Origin: Chaunax sp. Z400
Lineage: Eukaryota; Chordata; Actinopteri; Lophiiformes; Chaunacidae
Reading direction: 5' to 3'
DNA: 64,000 nt
Assembly: GCA_037577475.1 (NCBI GenBank)
Contig: CM075202.1
Coordinates: 7,922,001 to 7,986,000, forward strand
Shown here: positions 12,675-54,749 of the stretch, piece by piece
Numbering within the stretch: position 1 is the first letter of the stretch
Layout of the letters: the number at the start of each line of letters is the position of its first letter
Made by a program: the position numbers and the translations under genes
Notes under the pieces: model-generated
Told to the model about the DNA's origin: nothing
Databases searched by the model: none
Seen by the model: the letters and a program-made list of their open reading frames with translations, nothing else

Positions 12675-15600
12675 ATGTCCAGCCAACCAAACATGTCTAC
12701 AAATATAACCATTGACCACTGCAAAACACCCAGTCAGGTCACATATGAAATCCTCTCCTGGGTGATGGTTGTAGAGTTCACGCTGGGTCTTCCTCTCAAC
12801 CTGTCGGTCCTCTACATCTTCGTCTTCAGGTATGAGGAAACGAAATCTCTCTATCAGTGCCTTTACCTGATTTTCTGAGGCGCTCAAATGTGAAACGGAT
12901 TCAGAGAAAGGAAAATGGGCAATGCACCAAGTCATACTGAGCAAAAACTTGAACTTGAGGTTTCTTTGATTCATCAACTGGTGGGAATTTCTCAGAAATT
13001 TATGTATCACAAGAAAGTGGATGAGTAATCTCTTGAGACAAAAGGAAAATCGTGCCATGTTAAAATGCTCTCCTAGCGGTGGTGAGTAATTCAGGCTGAT
13101 TATATTTTTACTACCACTGTAATTCTATGACTGTTTGCAGGGAGAAATCCTAATAAATTATCCCTCCAGTGAGCAGAAGAAGAAACCGACATTATAAACA
13201 TCCTGTTTGGATTCACATCTGGATTTATTAACAGTGCATTTCTCTAGTAATAAGATGAAAAATAAAGCTAAATCTGTCTTAAATAGTGTAAGCATTCCAA
13301 AAAATGCTTACAATCCGTTTAAATTGTGTAATAAAACAGGAACTAAAAAACAAAAACACAATGGATGCTACTTTAAAATAGAAAACATGTACAGCAATTA
13401 AAAACAAGTTTGATCAGTGGAAAACTTGGAACCAGTCAATATGTATGCCTGTGCAGATAAACCAAGATGAGCTGTGTGTGCTAGCCTGACATTAACACGT
13501 TAAATGTGGAACACACTGTGCTGTAGAAATGCACGCTTTAACCAGGGTTTAGTGTTTTCTTTGGCACCACGGTATATTCCAACCACTGAAATATAAAGCA
13601 CAAAAGAAAACCAATAATAATTATGAGATACTAAAAATTTAAATCATCAACCTGTCATAAACGTAAAGCAGAGGATGTTTGATGAGTGACTTGTCACACT
13701 AGAGGCATGCAGAGATTAGTTTAGAGATTAACAGGATTAGTTTTTTCTGTTTATTCCTGATGACTGTTTTGTCACTTACTTCCTCTTTAGGTTCAAGTTC
13801 TGGAAGAACAAAAGTATCTTCCTCTTCAATATTGTGGTGGCTGATTTCTTGCTGGTGGCCTGTCTTCCTGTCAAGGCCTACCACTACCGTCACGAACTGA
13901 GACGCAGCCAGGATCCCGTGGCGTGCAAGACCATGCTTTTCATGCTGTTTCTCAACCGAGGAGCCAGCATCGCCTTCCTCATCACCCTCTCCATCGATCG
14001 CTACTTCAACGTGGTGCATCTCGGGAGGAGGAACTGTGTGAAAATATTAAAGAAATCTCCCCAGATCTCCATCATCATCTGGCTCCTCTTGCTGCCCCTC
14101 ACCATCCCCACTATGTTGAAGACCTTTGAATGCTGTAACAGCCACGGCCGTAAAGTTGAGACTTATTATCACGATGTGACAGACACCTTCAGAGAGGTAC
14201 AGTCATTGTTTCATTATATTTAGTTTGATTTTCTTTAGCTTGTATTTCCTTGGTTGTAAAACATTTACCTTCAAGGAAATGGCATTGAAACGTGAATCAA
14301 TTTCAAAGTCTGGCATCAGGGAGACAACCTGGCCAGAGCTGCCCGTTGTCAACACTTAAGTAATAAGACCTTAGGTAATAAGACCTGCAATCATTTTCAC
14401 AACCTTATTCCCACACACAGACTTCCTGCGAAGTCAGTCAAGTTTATGAGCTTTAATGATTAATCTAATTTCCTTTGCTACCTGACAACATCCACAGCTT
14501 GTAGTGTGCTGCAGGCAGCATGACCAAAATTGTCTTTATCTCATGTGAACAGTCAATTTATTGATAAGTTGATCAACAGAAAATTTGCAAATTTGGATAA
14601 TTCACTCAGATGTGAATATTTCCTTTGTTTTCTATGTTGAAGACTGAAGATCTTTGGACTCTGTTGTGTTCAGATTGATCTACTCTAATGCGTTTAGATA
14701 TCACGTTAGCCGGTGGCAAATTGTGACATTATTTTCCATTTCTTGAGGAATTAATCAGCAAATGAATCGATAATGAAAAAAGCCTTAGCTGCTCTTAAAT
14801 AAGTTAACTTCTTGAATTCCAATTGCCCCCAAGATTTCTGTGTTTTATAGTATTATTATTATTATTATAAGCATTTTTGGAATATACTCTGTTTTTAACT
14901 CTAGTAAAACAATTGAAAAATTAAAAGTCCTCCGAAAATCTGTTGAAATTCACTTTATGGTTGCATTTTTTGGCTATTTGACAACAGATTGCTAAAACAA
15001 AAGCTTCTTCAATGTTTTGCATAAAGATTATGAAAGATCTTGTATAATGAAATCGAGAGCTGTCCAAAGTTTGCAGGTTAAATCACCTTATTCTAAAAAA
15101 AATTTTGTTTTGGAAATGAGTCAAAAATCTGAGAATGTAGCAAAAATAACCTTTCTGTATATATTCAGTCCAGTTGATGAACTCTGTCTACAGTCTGTCG
15201 ATATATATGAAGGTTATGTCTTCCTCACAGTCCCTTTCATTTCATTCCTCTAAGGTCGTCTTTTTCACCCAGATTATCATCCCCTTCATCATACTTGTCT
15301 ACTGCACCGTGCGCATTGTCAACCGTCTGAGGAAGAAAACAGTGGGCGAGAAGACCAAACTGAGGAGAGCGGTGTGGGTGGTCTTGTCCGTTGTCCTTGT
15401 CTTCTCCATCTGCTTCCTGCCTTGCGCTATAGCCAGAGCGGTGCTGCTAACCTTCAGGCTGGAAGAATGGCAGGCTGAGGAGGACATAGCGGTTCAGGTC
15501 TATGACAGCCTCATGGTTTTGTCCTACATGGACTGCCTGCTGGACCCGCTGGTGTACTGCTTCTGCAACTCAGGGTTTAAAGATGCTTACGTATCCACCT

Positions 15601-15722
15601 TCTGTCCTCCGTTTCTCCGGAAGAAGCTGCTGAATTATGACTTTGGCATACGAACAACAACAACTACAACTACACCGGTATCTGGAAATAGAACGATTTC
15701 TTTGCCGATAATGGAGAAATGA
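12675..15722 (+). CDS. HCAR/OXER1/GPR31-like class A GPCR, paralog 2 (3 coding exons)
   Basis: Tandem paralog of the receptor at 2.7 kb, with the same predicted role at the plasma membrane. Exons 12675-12829, 13791-14196 and 15255-15722 give 342 residues. The first intron splits an Arg codon (AG|G) after TM1, the second is phase 0 just before TM5. N-terminal sequons lie at N6 and N10. Landmarks: D70 (TM2), C97, R108 (equivalent to HCAR2 Arg111), D121-R-Y, C166-C167, FLPC in TM6, Y278 and DPLVY in TM7. The tail has a run of seven threonines encoded by ACA/ACT repeats (about 15653-15675). Intracellular loop 3 and TM3 are nearly identical to paralog 1, but the VHP after the DRY motif is VHL here. 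A second ATG at 12693 is possible; the first is used because nothing argues against it. Paralog 1 lacks the TM1 intron. Confidence 0.9.
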
Positions 15723-15954
15723 TTATTTATTTCTCTTAAACTATAGTTAGAGGGAGCATACCATAATGCCTCTGCCACGCAGATACAGTAACCACTGTTA
15801 CAAGTTGTCTTCAGCTTCTCTGAAAGATTAGACTCTTAGGAGGATGCCCCTCGATGTCAGCATCACTTTCATCTGTTCAGACCACCTTCACTGGAAATGC
15901 TGCAAATGCTTGAGATAAATGGACACTCTTATCATATCTAGTTGTATTTTTATA

Positions 15955-15960
15955 AATAAA
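15955..15960 (+). promoter_or_regulatory. Poly(A) signal of receptor gene 2
   Basis: AATAAA 233 bases after the stop codon, in an AT-rich context. A sensible distance for a 3' end. Confidence 0.55.
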
Positions 15961-18900
15961 TACATTTTTATAAATATTGTTACAGATAATGATTCAAATG
16001 TGGTTCTCGCATAAAATGCAAGCAAAAGTTTTTAAAAATCCTGTCATTTCTTTGTAATTCTGTCTTTGTGTAACCTTTTAAATTCATTCTCATCTTAATC
16101 CCCCTTTTAAAGAACAGATCAACAACCTTGCACTGGTGCAAAAGACAGACTTCCAAGTACTATTTTACTATGTGTAATCCATACTCAATAATAATGTGCA
16201 TATAAAAGCTTTTCAGTTAAAGTTTGCGGCTTTCATTCAACCCACGCAGGTAACTATGCAGAAATAGTTGTGCAACAAAAGAAGCTCGTCGAGACACGAA
16301 GAACACAGCGAGGTGTCAGACTGTACATGTACTTACAGGCCTGTGAGGAGGGTTGTTCAGCCAGAATAACCCCAAAGCGTGGGCAGGGCATTTAAGTATT
16401 GGCAGGGTTATACAAAATTGAGACATTGACTGACTCATTGTATGGGTCTTAGCTTTTGTCTGACCAATAAATGCTTTAAATGTAACTTTACTTTTGAGGT
16501 ACATGCTTAAACAGTACAATTTATATATTATTATTATTATTTACTTGAAAGTATTCAGCGATGTAGTACAGAAAACCAAACAGACTGTATAGAAGCTTGT
16601 TGCTGTGCTGTAAGTTTAATTACACTGTGTTTGCACAGCTCTCAATCATCACTCATCTCTGTTTATCATCCATATCTGAAACCAGGTCTACATGTTTCTA
16701 TAGGAATTTCCCTTCAGTGGAACATATTATGAACTCATTTGAACACATTTCAGTCTCTAATCATTTCTTTTTGTGGTCACATTAACGCCTCCCATCTAAT
16801 CTGTCTACATTCTGGTGTATAAAAGATCTTATGAATGATGTTCAACAACCACAGTGTGGACGACTTGTAAGGCTCTTTGAAACAGTCCTCATTCACACTG
16901 TTTACAGTTTTCTGATGTCGATGAGGAAAATCATTTGTATAAACCTGCTATACTGACTGAAGAGCTTTGTATATCGCTGCTGTATACAGAACACAGATGA
17001 TGCAGTGAAGAGTCTGCCAGAGAGGAGAGTTCTCTGCTCTCAGCAAAATATTACCGCAAGATGAAGATTATGTACACACTGAGCGATACACCGGCATGCA
17101 AAGCTGTGCCTGTAAAACCAGCTTCCTTTTTATCTGAAGGCGTAGTTCTATGTAGGACCAGCTGGTTCAGTCCCCATTGGTTGCAAGTACTTAAAAGTGG
17201 GGGAAACGCAGTCTGACTTTACGTCGTAACTGGATTGAGATTTGTTTTGGAGCTGATTGTTGTGTTAATTTGACCAGATCTGGTTTGTTCTAAACTGTGG
17301 GACGCATCATCAGCCGTTAACCCCAAGATCATCAGGTGTTTTGGCCATTACAACAGGACACCCTCACCTGAGGAAGGCCCTCCAAGGTTGATCAAGTCTT
17401 GGAGTCAAGTCTTTTATTTCTATAGGTGAATGCTAGGCAAAAAAGTTGTAACAACTCCAGTCACACAGCAGGCTTCAGCCCTTCATTTGACTGTTTTTCT
17501 TGGGCTAGACATCCGTGTTTTTGTTGCTGTCCTGTCTGCAGACTTGATCCGTGCCCCGTCTGCTTTTGTAAACGCTATAATGGCTTAATGTCTCAGGCAG
17601 TGTTGGGTTTGGAAACTTCACAAGCTCAGGGGAAGGAGAGAAAGAACCACAATTTTCATGATAGGTATCTCCTGAAGTGAATCTGCTCTCTGCTGATAAG
17701 AGTCAAACATTGCATTGGAAACAATGCAGAAAAACTAGCTTTAGCTCTATGTGATTTTGGCACTTTAATTAAAATGTCCAGAATTGTTCTGATTCATTCG
17801 ATTCTTGATAAGTTAGTTACCTCATGTATGTAAAAATGCTGCCTACGCTACTTTTTATATTTTATCCTGGGAATGTAATTACTTTAATTCCACAAATAAT
17901 CAACCATGTTGGGGTTTTTTTGGAATATAAAACAGTGTAAAATCTGTCTGATGGGCTAAATTATTAACACATTTGCTGATTATAAAACTATGGACAAAAA
18001 AAAAAATTTATTTGGCAAATGCAAAACAACTAAAACATGACATATTTACATTTTTTAGTCCGACATGTGACAAACAGTTATACAGGAATAATAAAACACC
18101 TGTATAATTTTATCTGCACTGTTTGAAATGATGAGCCTGAAAACAAGATATGATATTTAGAATGGCTACAAGGTAGCCAGAGTCATCTCACCATCATGTG
18201 TCACAACAGTCCGGTAAACTTCTCACCACACTTTGCAGGATTCTTGTGACTATTGTGAAATATGGCCAGCTACCATCACGGGATTTGGAACTTAAAATAA
18301 CATTTTCTGTGCATGTTAAATAAATCAGTTTCCATAAAGAAGGCATTTTACACATCATACAGCTCTAACTGAGCCACTTACAACAAGTAACCATTGTCCA
18401 TACGTAATATTCAGAACATTTATTTTAAAAATCTCAATTTTCATACACCCCTAAAATGGAGTGTGTGCCGCTCAACACAGACCTGTTCCTAGAAGAGTTG
18501 ACTGCTCCTGGAGAACCTTGTGGATCGGCTCAATTTGTGGCTGAATGGCCTCATATGGCTGATCAGGAGCCCGCCTATGTATAAACTTTAACCAATAAAA
18601 GAGAACAGGACATGTTCCGATGACTGTGATCGACAGTTTCAGATGCTTTACAGAAGAAATGTTGCTCTTCTGCAGTCTGGTGGCAGGAAGAACTACACTA
18701 AATATGGGCATGCATGGAACAGTATAAATCCTTGGATAATTTCTATGTATATAAACTTCCCTGTCAATTACTTAAGGGAAATTCCACCATGCGTATGCCA
18801 TGTGTTCATACCTTGAACGAACCACATGATGGCAGCATAAACATTTGATCTAACTGGGGATGGATTCAAGAGAAGGGCTGGATAAATGAGGATCAAATTA

Positions 18901-21169
18901 AACAAGTGATGGTGTTTGTACACTCAGGGGATTTAGAAATGTACCAGCTATTTTTTGGCTGAATTTGAGGAAACTTTTCTCTATATTTAATTGGGTTGTG
19001 CATCTATATGTGGAGCAGGTTTAGTGATAATTCTCAACATATGACATCTGGTCACTGATTTGTGTGAGTCTTGAACCTGAAAACATAGTTTTTAGAGAAA
19101 TAGACACAATCCCGAATGACCACTCCTTTGTTAGATGAACCCCCTCCTATAAAAAGGCACAACCACTGGGTAAAAAAATGACATAATTTGCAAGAGTGCC
19201 AGCTCTCTGACAAATGGCTCATGGGCGTGCCGAGTGATGATCCTACACTCTAGGGGGGCCCACCCAGGCAAAGAACCCCATCTCTCCGCTTACTTCCAAA
19301 CATCTATCTATCACTTCCTCTTTGGATATAATAAATTCATTACAGGTTATAAATATCCTCCATCTCTGAGAACCTGACAACTGTATCCACCAGTGGAAGA
19401 AATAATGTTAATCCTCTGCCATTGTTCTCTTTTCAGGAAGCTTCAAAACAATCTCTAGCCTCTCTGCACTTTCTTGTGTAGAGGTGTCCAAACTAATGAT
19501 ATTAAGTCATATAGTAGGTAGAAGGGACCCCGCATAGGGCGGATTCTTGGGGTTTTGGTGGTGCACTGTATCGTGCCCTCATGGTAGGTTTAAGGGGGTT
19601 TATAGATGTCATTGCAAATGTTGTAATATGAGCGGCTATTTGGGGTCCCCATTTCCCATTTTTGGAGCCCCAAACATTTGCCTGGTTTGCCTCTCCTGAC
19701 GGCGTGTCCCTGTGTGCCCAGTTTCAGGACCCTGATTAAAACCCATGGGGTTAGTTGAGTGATGAAGTGTGACGGAGCGAACATCCACCACAGACCCTTG
19801 AAAAGCAGCTGAAGAGCTGTGAAGAGTCTGAAGAGTGGGCCGCCACGTAATCACATCGGTGGGTTGTACCAGTCAATGAGGAGGATTACTGCTGTAATCA
19901 ATGCTGATGGAGGATACACTAATGACTGATTGTGTAAAATGTCGTATACTCTAGTTGTGTTGCCTGAGAAAATTATGATGCTTGAATTTCTGGTGTTTTT
20001 GTTGTGTCTCTTTCTGATTAAATTAAGATAATAATTGAAAGTTAGTAAGGAACCAAACACAGATTGTTATTTTCATGCGACAAACTACCGAAGCAGGCTT
20101 GCACAGTTGTGCCTTTTTAAATCCTTTCCGTGTATAAAACGAAAGACGGAGATTATGTTAGCTGTGGTTTTTATGGTTCTATGTGTATGATATTTTGAAC
20201 AAAACAATTTTAAGGCTTTTTTTCTCTCTCTCAAAAAGTGTTTCCTCACTATAGACAACTGCACTGTTGGTGTCATCCTCATTGACTATGATGGATATTC
20301 TGTACATTCCAATATCTCTGACCAGATGTTTATTATTAGAACTGATCAATACTACACTAAAAGTTTATTTAAAGATGTTCTTCTCCTACCAAAACCAAAG
20401 ATTCAATTTATCAGCTTCCTTCCAAAACTAGTGGTCAGATTTGGCTTCATGATGAGGCGATCCAAGCAGCAGAGATCCAAGATGGCATCCTGCCATTTCG
20501 AAAGAGCCTGATCACTCTCCAGTCTTGTTCTTTATTTTCTGCTGTGTAATGGTGATGCCAAACTTTGGAGGGCCTGGCTCCAAACACACTCTCCTCCATC
20601 AGACACAGATATACTCTAAAAACACACATCAGTGCAGTTTAGCAGCAATGACAGATGAGTCACGGACTGGAACATTACTTCAGGCAAGGATCAGAGGAAG
20701 GACGTCATCCAAAATCCTTCACCCAAAACACAACACAATACATATAAATACTTTTAATGTTCAGCTAGTCTGTAGGGTGAGTCTTGTTGTGGTCTTACAT
20801 ACAGTATAAAGCAATCCGGGAGCCAAAAGATAGGTCCTCAGGAAATAGAAAAGACATTGTATGATTTCTGATGCTTTTTAATGTGTTTTATATTTCTGCA
20901 TACTTCTAAAAAGCAAACGGCGCCAAAGTCAAAGCAGCCGCCTCTTAAATAATCATTTATAAAGCAACCCAAACAACGATGAGAGTTTCTGTTATCTGCA
21001 GTCACGATTCAAAACTGTCAACAAAACATATAGAATTTCTCTTTATTTTTAAGAATCTTCCACTATGCTGTCAATACAATGATAGAATACACTTCTTGTA
21101 TCTGTTTAAAACAATAAAAGCCCCCCTAGTGTTTCAGTGGACAGAAACCCTTCATTTCGTAACAAGGCT
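15961..21169. other. Intergenic DNA between receptor 2 and the 3' end of msra
   Basis: No gene recognised. A promoter-like arrangement lies at 17171-17217. Frames at 17426-17680 (it opens with GTG, not ATG), 18472-18711 and 19590-19854 show no domain. Confidence 0.55.
17171..17217 (+). promoter_or_regulatory. Promoter-like segment without a recognised gene
   Basis: CCCATTGG (inverted CCAAT box, ATTGG at 17176-17180), then TTAAAAG at 17191-17197 and CAGTCTGA about 20 bases further. The CCCATTGG resembles the one upstream of receptor 1. No matching coding exon was found downstream. Confidence 0.25.
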
Positions 21170-21175
21170 TTTATT
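21170..21175 (-). promoter_or_regulatory. msra: Poly(A) signal of msra
   Basis: TTTATT on the plus strand is AATAAA on the minus strand, about 145 bases after the msra stop codon. A second TTTATT lies near 21042. Confidence 0.5.
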
Positions 21176-21319
21176 ATGGAACAGCTGCAGGATGCACTTT
21201 TTTACACTGGCCCAACCCTATCAGAGAGATATAGCAGCTGTGTTCTATACCAACATGCCTTTTGAATCTATTAGCATTTAAAAGCAAGATGGAGATGGTT
21301 TGTTTCCTTCACTGACTAT

Positions 21320-50280
<28,961 letters not shown>

Positions 50281-50769
50281 TGAATCAGCAGAGACACCTG
50301 CTCACCTCTGCTGCTCACTGAGGCTAGCTCAGTTAGCTACACAACTTGCTAACATACATAATAGGCACCTTACCTAACGTCGATGCAACCAAACTTATGC
50401 AATGACAGGAATCGCATGTGTCACTGAAAGTCTCTAAAGTAACAGCAGCGTAAATACACAAAAAAGTGCGATAATTAAATTTAAATTATGTACAAATAAT
50501 GAATAAATACTTAGAGATTCTTACTATCTTACTTGCTTTTTTTTCAATATTTACAGTACAGTGCATGACACGTGCGCCGAATTAACCAGAGGACTTGGTT
50601 ATGTAATAGTAGCCTTCAATTTGGGGTACTGTCTCCAGATTTGTTTGGTATATAGTTTGGTATTGTGGTATGAGGGACCTCCAGGCCAGTTGGTATATGC
50701 AACTTAATTATTTTGTAAAAAATAAAGTAAGGTACATTACAGTTTTGCAACAGTTTACTGCTATCTGCA

Positions 50770-51080
50770 CCTAGGAGAGGTGGAGGAGGTTATGTGATCA
50801 CCCCACCTGCATTAGTTTTGGGGGTTTTTTGTCTGCAAGATGGCTCTAAAAGTTAAAAGAATTTGATGAAACTTGTGTATAGTAGTGAGCCAAAGAAGAG
50901 CTGCCTGAATTTTGAGGTGGATCCAGGTATTGATGCAGATTCTGGAGCACTTTTTCTCCATCTTCAAGATCCAGATTATAGATTATATAGAGAGAATGCT
51001 GAAAAATTAAAATATATATTTGGTCGATATGAATCAGGTCACAGCACAGTAACATGGAGGCAGAGGCATGGCACTACGAC
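50770..51080 (+). mobile_element. Retroelement-like fragment
   Basis: GGTGGAGGAGGTTATGTGAT, then GGTTTTTTGTCTGCAAGATG, AATTTGATGAAACTTGTGTA and GGTGGATCCAGGTATTGATG. This order belongs to a common fish repeat, and its start is the reverse complement-like partner of the end at about 23100. Diverged. Confidence 0.5.
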
Positions 51081-53569
51081 CAATGTGTAGCTGAGATCAT
51101 GCAGATTCAGAGTCATTCAAATTGATTTCATGTATCCGTGAAAGGTAAGTTATATCTAGATGGAACGAAGAGCGATCCTACATTATGGAAAATCAGATTT
51201 TTGTTGATAACGCATAAACTTCTGATAATAAACACGTCATGGCAAATGCTAGTAGGTATCCAGTGACAAGGAATCAGATGGTATTACCTAATTTGGCATG
51301 AGGCAGATCCTGTGTAAAGCAATGCCATGATGGAGACATCACTGTAGTGTGGGCTATAGTTATGTCCACATTACAGTGATACATGATACTACAATTGATG
51401 ATCTCCTCAAAGTGATACAAAATGTATCACCTTAACAGAACTGTTACAGGATTTTGTTATGACATGTCCTGGAAACTGTTTCCATTGTTCAGATTTTAGT
51501 AACAATGGCGGTGGAAGTATGTTATGTCGGTGCTCTATAGACCACTGTGTATGTGAGACGTATGAAAGTCATATTAATGATGACCCTGCAATCAAAGTTA
51601 CACAATTATCTTTTATAATGTGGAGTCTAATATTGATTAAGCAATTCAACTTCATACATGGAAATGTCGTAAGACATTTTCCCCAAAGTCTTACAGATGG
51701 TTAGTTTGACCTACGATCTATAGCATAAATGTGTTTACTGTATGTTAATGATGAAAATGCCTTAGTGTCATAATCATAAATAATCACAGTAACACATCTA
51801 GATTATTTCATATGCTATTTAATTGAAAAAAACTTCTTTTTTCTTGTCTAGAATTTTTATGCATTTGTGTGGCATCAAAACACTCAGTATATTAAAAATG
51901 TATGTAACAGCTTGATTAGTGAACACAACTCATGATATTGCAGAATTCAGTTAATTTGATACAATTCTGTTGTCTTAATGTGCTTATACATATTAAATCA
52001 ATGTAGATGTTGCAGAACGTGCTATTTTTATGCAGAAAGATTTTTATTTAAAACTCATACAGATATTAAAACCAAAACATCAATTTAATATCAAAAAATA
52101 AATATAAAATAAAGTTGGATCTAGCATAAATAAATGTAAATTGGATCATAATATATCCTACAGTAATCAGATATGCAACTCGCCTTTACATCAATAAAAT
52201 ACACTGAGTAGAGTTGTATAATTAGACGATATGAATATATGTCATATATTTAAGTGTAGACTGTTGATAAAATATAGAAACTGCAGAACATGCATAAATA
52301 AAATAACTATATCTGATATAAATAAAGATAAAAGGGACATTTTCAGTTTTGACAAACAGAAAATAAATTCCACCTGTGTGTGTTTGTGTGTAAATGTGCA
52401 TCATATTCACAATAGATGGTCACATGAAGAAAAAAAAACATACATACAAATTACCCTATTGTTCAAACTCTAATTATAGCTGGTTTGTGGTTGGTTGGAG
52501 ACAATGAGGTCCCATACGATAGAAGCCACTGATTATTTCATGGTTTGTGGCTGTAATGGTGCATTCAAATGAGCGCACAACAGCCCCCATTAGTGTACTG
52601 GTTCCCAGTATGCTGGGAAGGGGGAGGGATGGTGGGGGACAGATGACGAGCCATATGGTCATATGGAAAAACCCAGGAGGAAAACTGCTCAGGTTGGGAA
52701 AAAAATATTAATTTCTGTGTCTGATTATCCCTGTCTGAAGGTGAGAATCATCAATAATGTAGGAGGCTTGTGCATAATTTCACTTTGCACCAAAGAGGAA
52801 GGCAGTTGTAGAAGAGATTGGGATACATGCAGTGTAATGTCTGTTATCTCACTAATGTTTAGGGGAGAGGATTACCAGTTTCTGGTTTCCAATGTCACCA
52901 GTGAAGATGTTAAATGCAAACAAGACCAATTACAACCCACAGATGATGGGCATCAAAAATGAAGACATTTATGAAACATCAATAAACCTCAAATCATTAG
53001 AGAGGATATGTTTAAATGGAATTTGTTTTCATATTTTGTGTTCCAAATGAGTTTATTTGCTTCTTTGTCATTTTGAAAAATACTTTAGCATGTTAGCCTA
53101 GCTTGGCAGACTGAAAACAGTGGGACATTAGCCATCGAAAGAAAAACAAATAGGCCTAGCTTAAATGTTAAATGCCTTTCTATTTATTATTAATTATATG
53201 TATCTTGTATTCTAATTTAAAAAATGAATAGACAGGATACAAAATGCAAAAGAGACCGCTTTTATTTGTTTGGTTGATTTAAGGTTAGGCTATTATATTC
53301 TTCCTCTAGTGTTGCAGCTGAGCTAGCTTAGCTTGGAAGACAGAAAACGGGAAATGATACACCAGAAGAGAAACATCTTGATTTCTATTTATTTGATAGC
53401 CTGTCACATGTAAGCCACAGCCCATAACTAGCATTCAGAGATCCTCATACTTTTATTCATGTAGCATGTTTTATTGGAATGTTTCATTGCTTTGAACAAT
53501 AGGCTGTCGTTTCTTGAAACCATTTACATGAAAATACTATATTAATGACAGTTCAGAGTCAGTTCTGGG

Positions 53570-53665
53570 ACTGTTTTACTTGGTGTCTTTGAGGTTTCTG
53601 CCTGTTAAAAGATAATGATCACGGTGCCTTATAAACCTAAATAAAATTGACTTGACTTGACAGAT
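53570..53665 (+). repeat. SINE/LINE-like tail
   Basis: GAGGTTTCTGCCTGTTAAAA and a (TTGAC)n end (AAATTGACTTGACTTGACAG), typical of fish short retroelement tails. It lies just upstream of the presumed mir-124 host promoter. Confidence 0.4.
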
Positions 53666-53689
53666 GCTCTAACTCGTCATTTCCTCCCT

Positions 53690-54246
53690 CCATCACCAGA
53701 AGATGAAAAGAAGAGAGCTCGAAGCTGGAGCTGAGGATGTAAAAGCCATCTGACTCCCTCTCTTCAGAGGACCACCTCCTCCCCCTCTCCTCTCTACTCT
53801 CTCCCCCTGACTGCGCCCAACTTCTCTCCCTCCATCCATTTAGCTACTGTATCCACCTCCTGCCTGCACCCAGCACGCACAAAACCTGATCTTTGAAGGC
53901 TTAGGATGTCGCTGGTCTCCATACTCGTATGGATTTGGACTATTTGTGATTGAACAGTTAATATGGGGTAATAAAAAAAATTTAAAAATCAATTTTTTTT
54001 TTTTAGTTCAGCTGTAGAAGAAGGACGGTCCGACCTCCGCATCCCCCGCAGCATCCCTCCGCATCTCCAGCATCCCTGCATGGACATCCAGAGGCGGGCA
54101 CCGCGGACCGGGCAGCGCACGCAGATCAAGTGGGCTTAAAGCGTTTTATAGGCGGACAAACAGAAGCTCATGCATCGGTGTGTTTTAAAGAGCTCCGGTT
54201 GCTTCTTTTTTTTTGGCTTCATCGAACCAGTAAATGTCCGCTGATG
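53690..54246 (+). promoter_or_regulatory. Candidate promoter and first exon of the mir-124 host RNA
   Basis: A pyrimidine-rich block (53756-53830) is followed by a GC-richer, CpG-containing stretch (54015-54140: CGGTCCGACCTCCGCATCCC, GGCACCGCGGACCGGGCAGC). A strong donor-like GATG|GTAAGA lies at 54246/54247. No convincing protein frame: the ATG at 54079 gives 18 codons and the frame at 54130 no domain. The location 2.2 kb upstream of the hairpin on the same strand suggests the start of its noncoding host transcript. Inferred. Confidence 0.4.
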
Positions 54247-54749
54247 GTAAGAAAAGAAAGAAAGCTGCGCCATTTATCCTGCACCTTGCTGCTGAAAGGT
54301 ATTGTTGTTCGGTTTTTCCACATACACATAAGCCTAGTGGTAATTTTAATCTTTATTTTTCAGATGCGCTAAATCTGCTCCTGTAAAAGCCGCAGTGTGT
54401 TGTTGTCTCCTGCGGGACTTCTTTTTTTTTCTGTCTTTCTCTGAAAAAAGAGGGTGTTACTCACCCAAACCCCATTAGAAATACTCTATAAAATGCATAT
54501 GTAATATTTACTCTGATTCTGGTGTATTATGGGTGTTCTAAACATATAAATCACCACAACCTTATTTATTATAGGCTATCACGTAGGCTACTGTGATGTA
54601 ATGTGGTGGGCCCACGGAACTATTAATTATATTATCATTCGTGTCATTTAAGATATGCGTAGGTGTAGATACTTTAGACATTCAGGCAAAGGCTCCAACA
54701 TACGCCCGACCGCCACAAAGGCATCCATCCCCCCTCCCTCCCCTCCTCA

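Larger units (their letters stand above)
50281..53690. other. msra 5' flank and intergenic DNA
   Basis: Positions 50281-50400 should hold the msra transcription start on the minus strand; there is no clear TATA box. A retroelement-like fragment lies at 50770-51080. Frames at 51459-51704, 52231-52473 and 52663-52962 show no domain. A SINE-like tail ends at 53665. Confidence 0.55.

Noticed and set aside
12585..13058. A 157-codon minus-strand frame
   Set aside because: Antisense to receptor 2 exon 1 and its intron, with no domain; likewise 13699-14019.
17426..17680. An 84-codon cysteine-rich frame after the promoter-like cluster
   Set aside because: It starts with GTG rather than ATG, and no family or splice context supports it.
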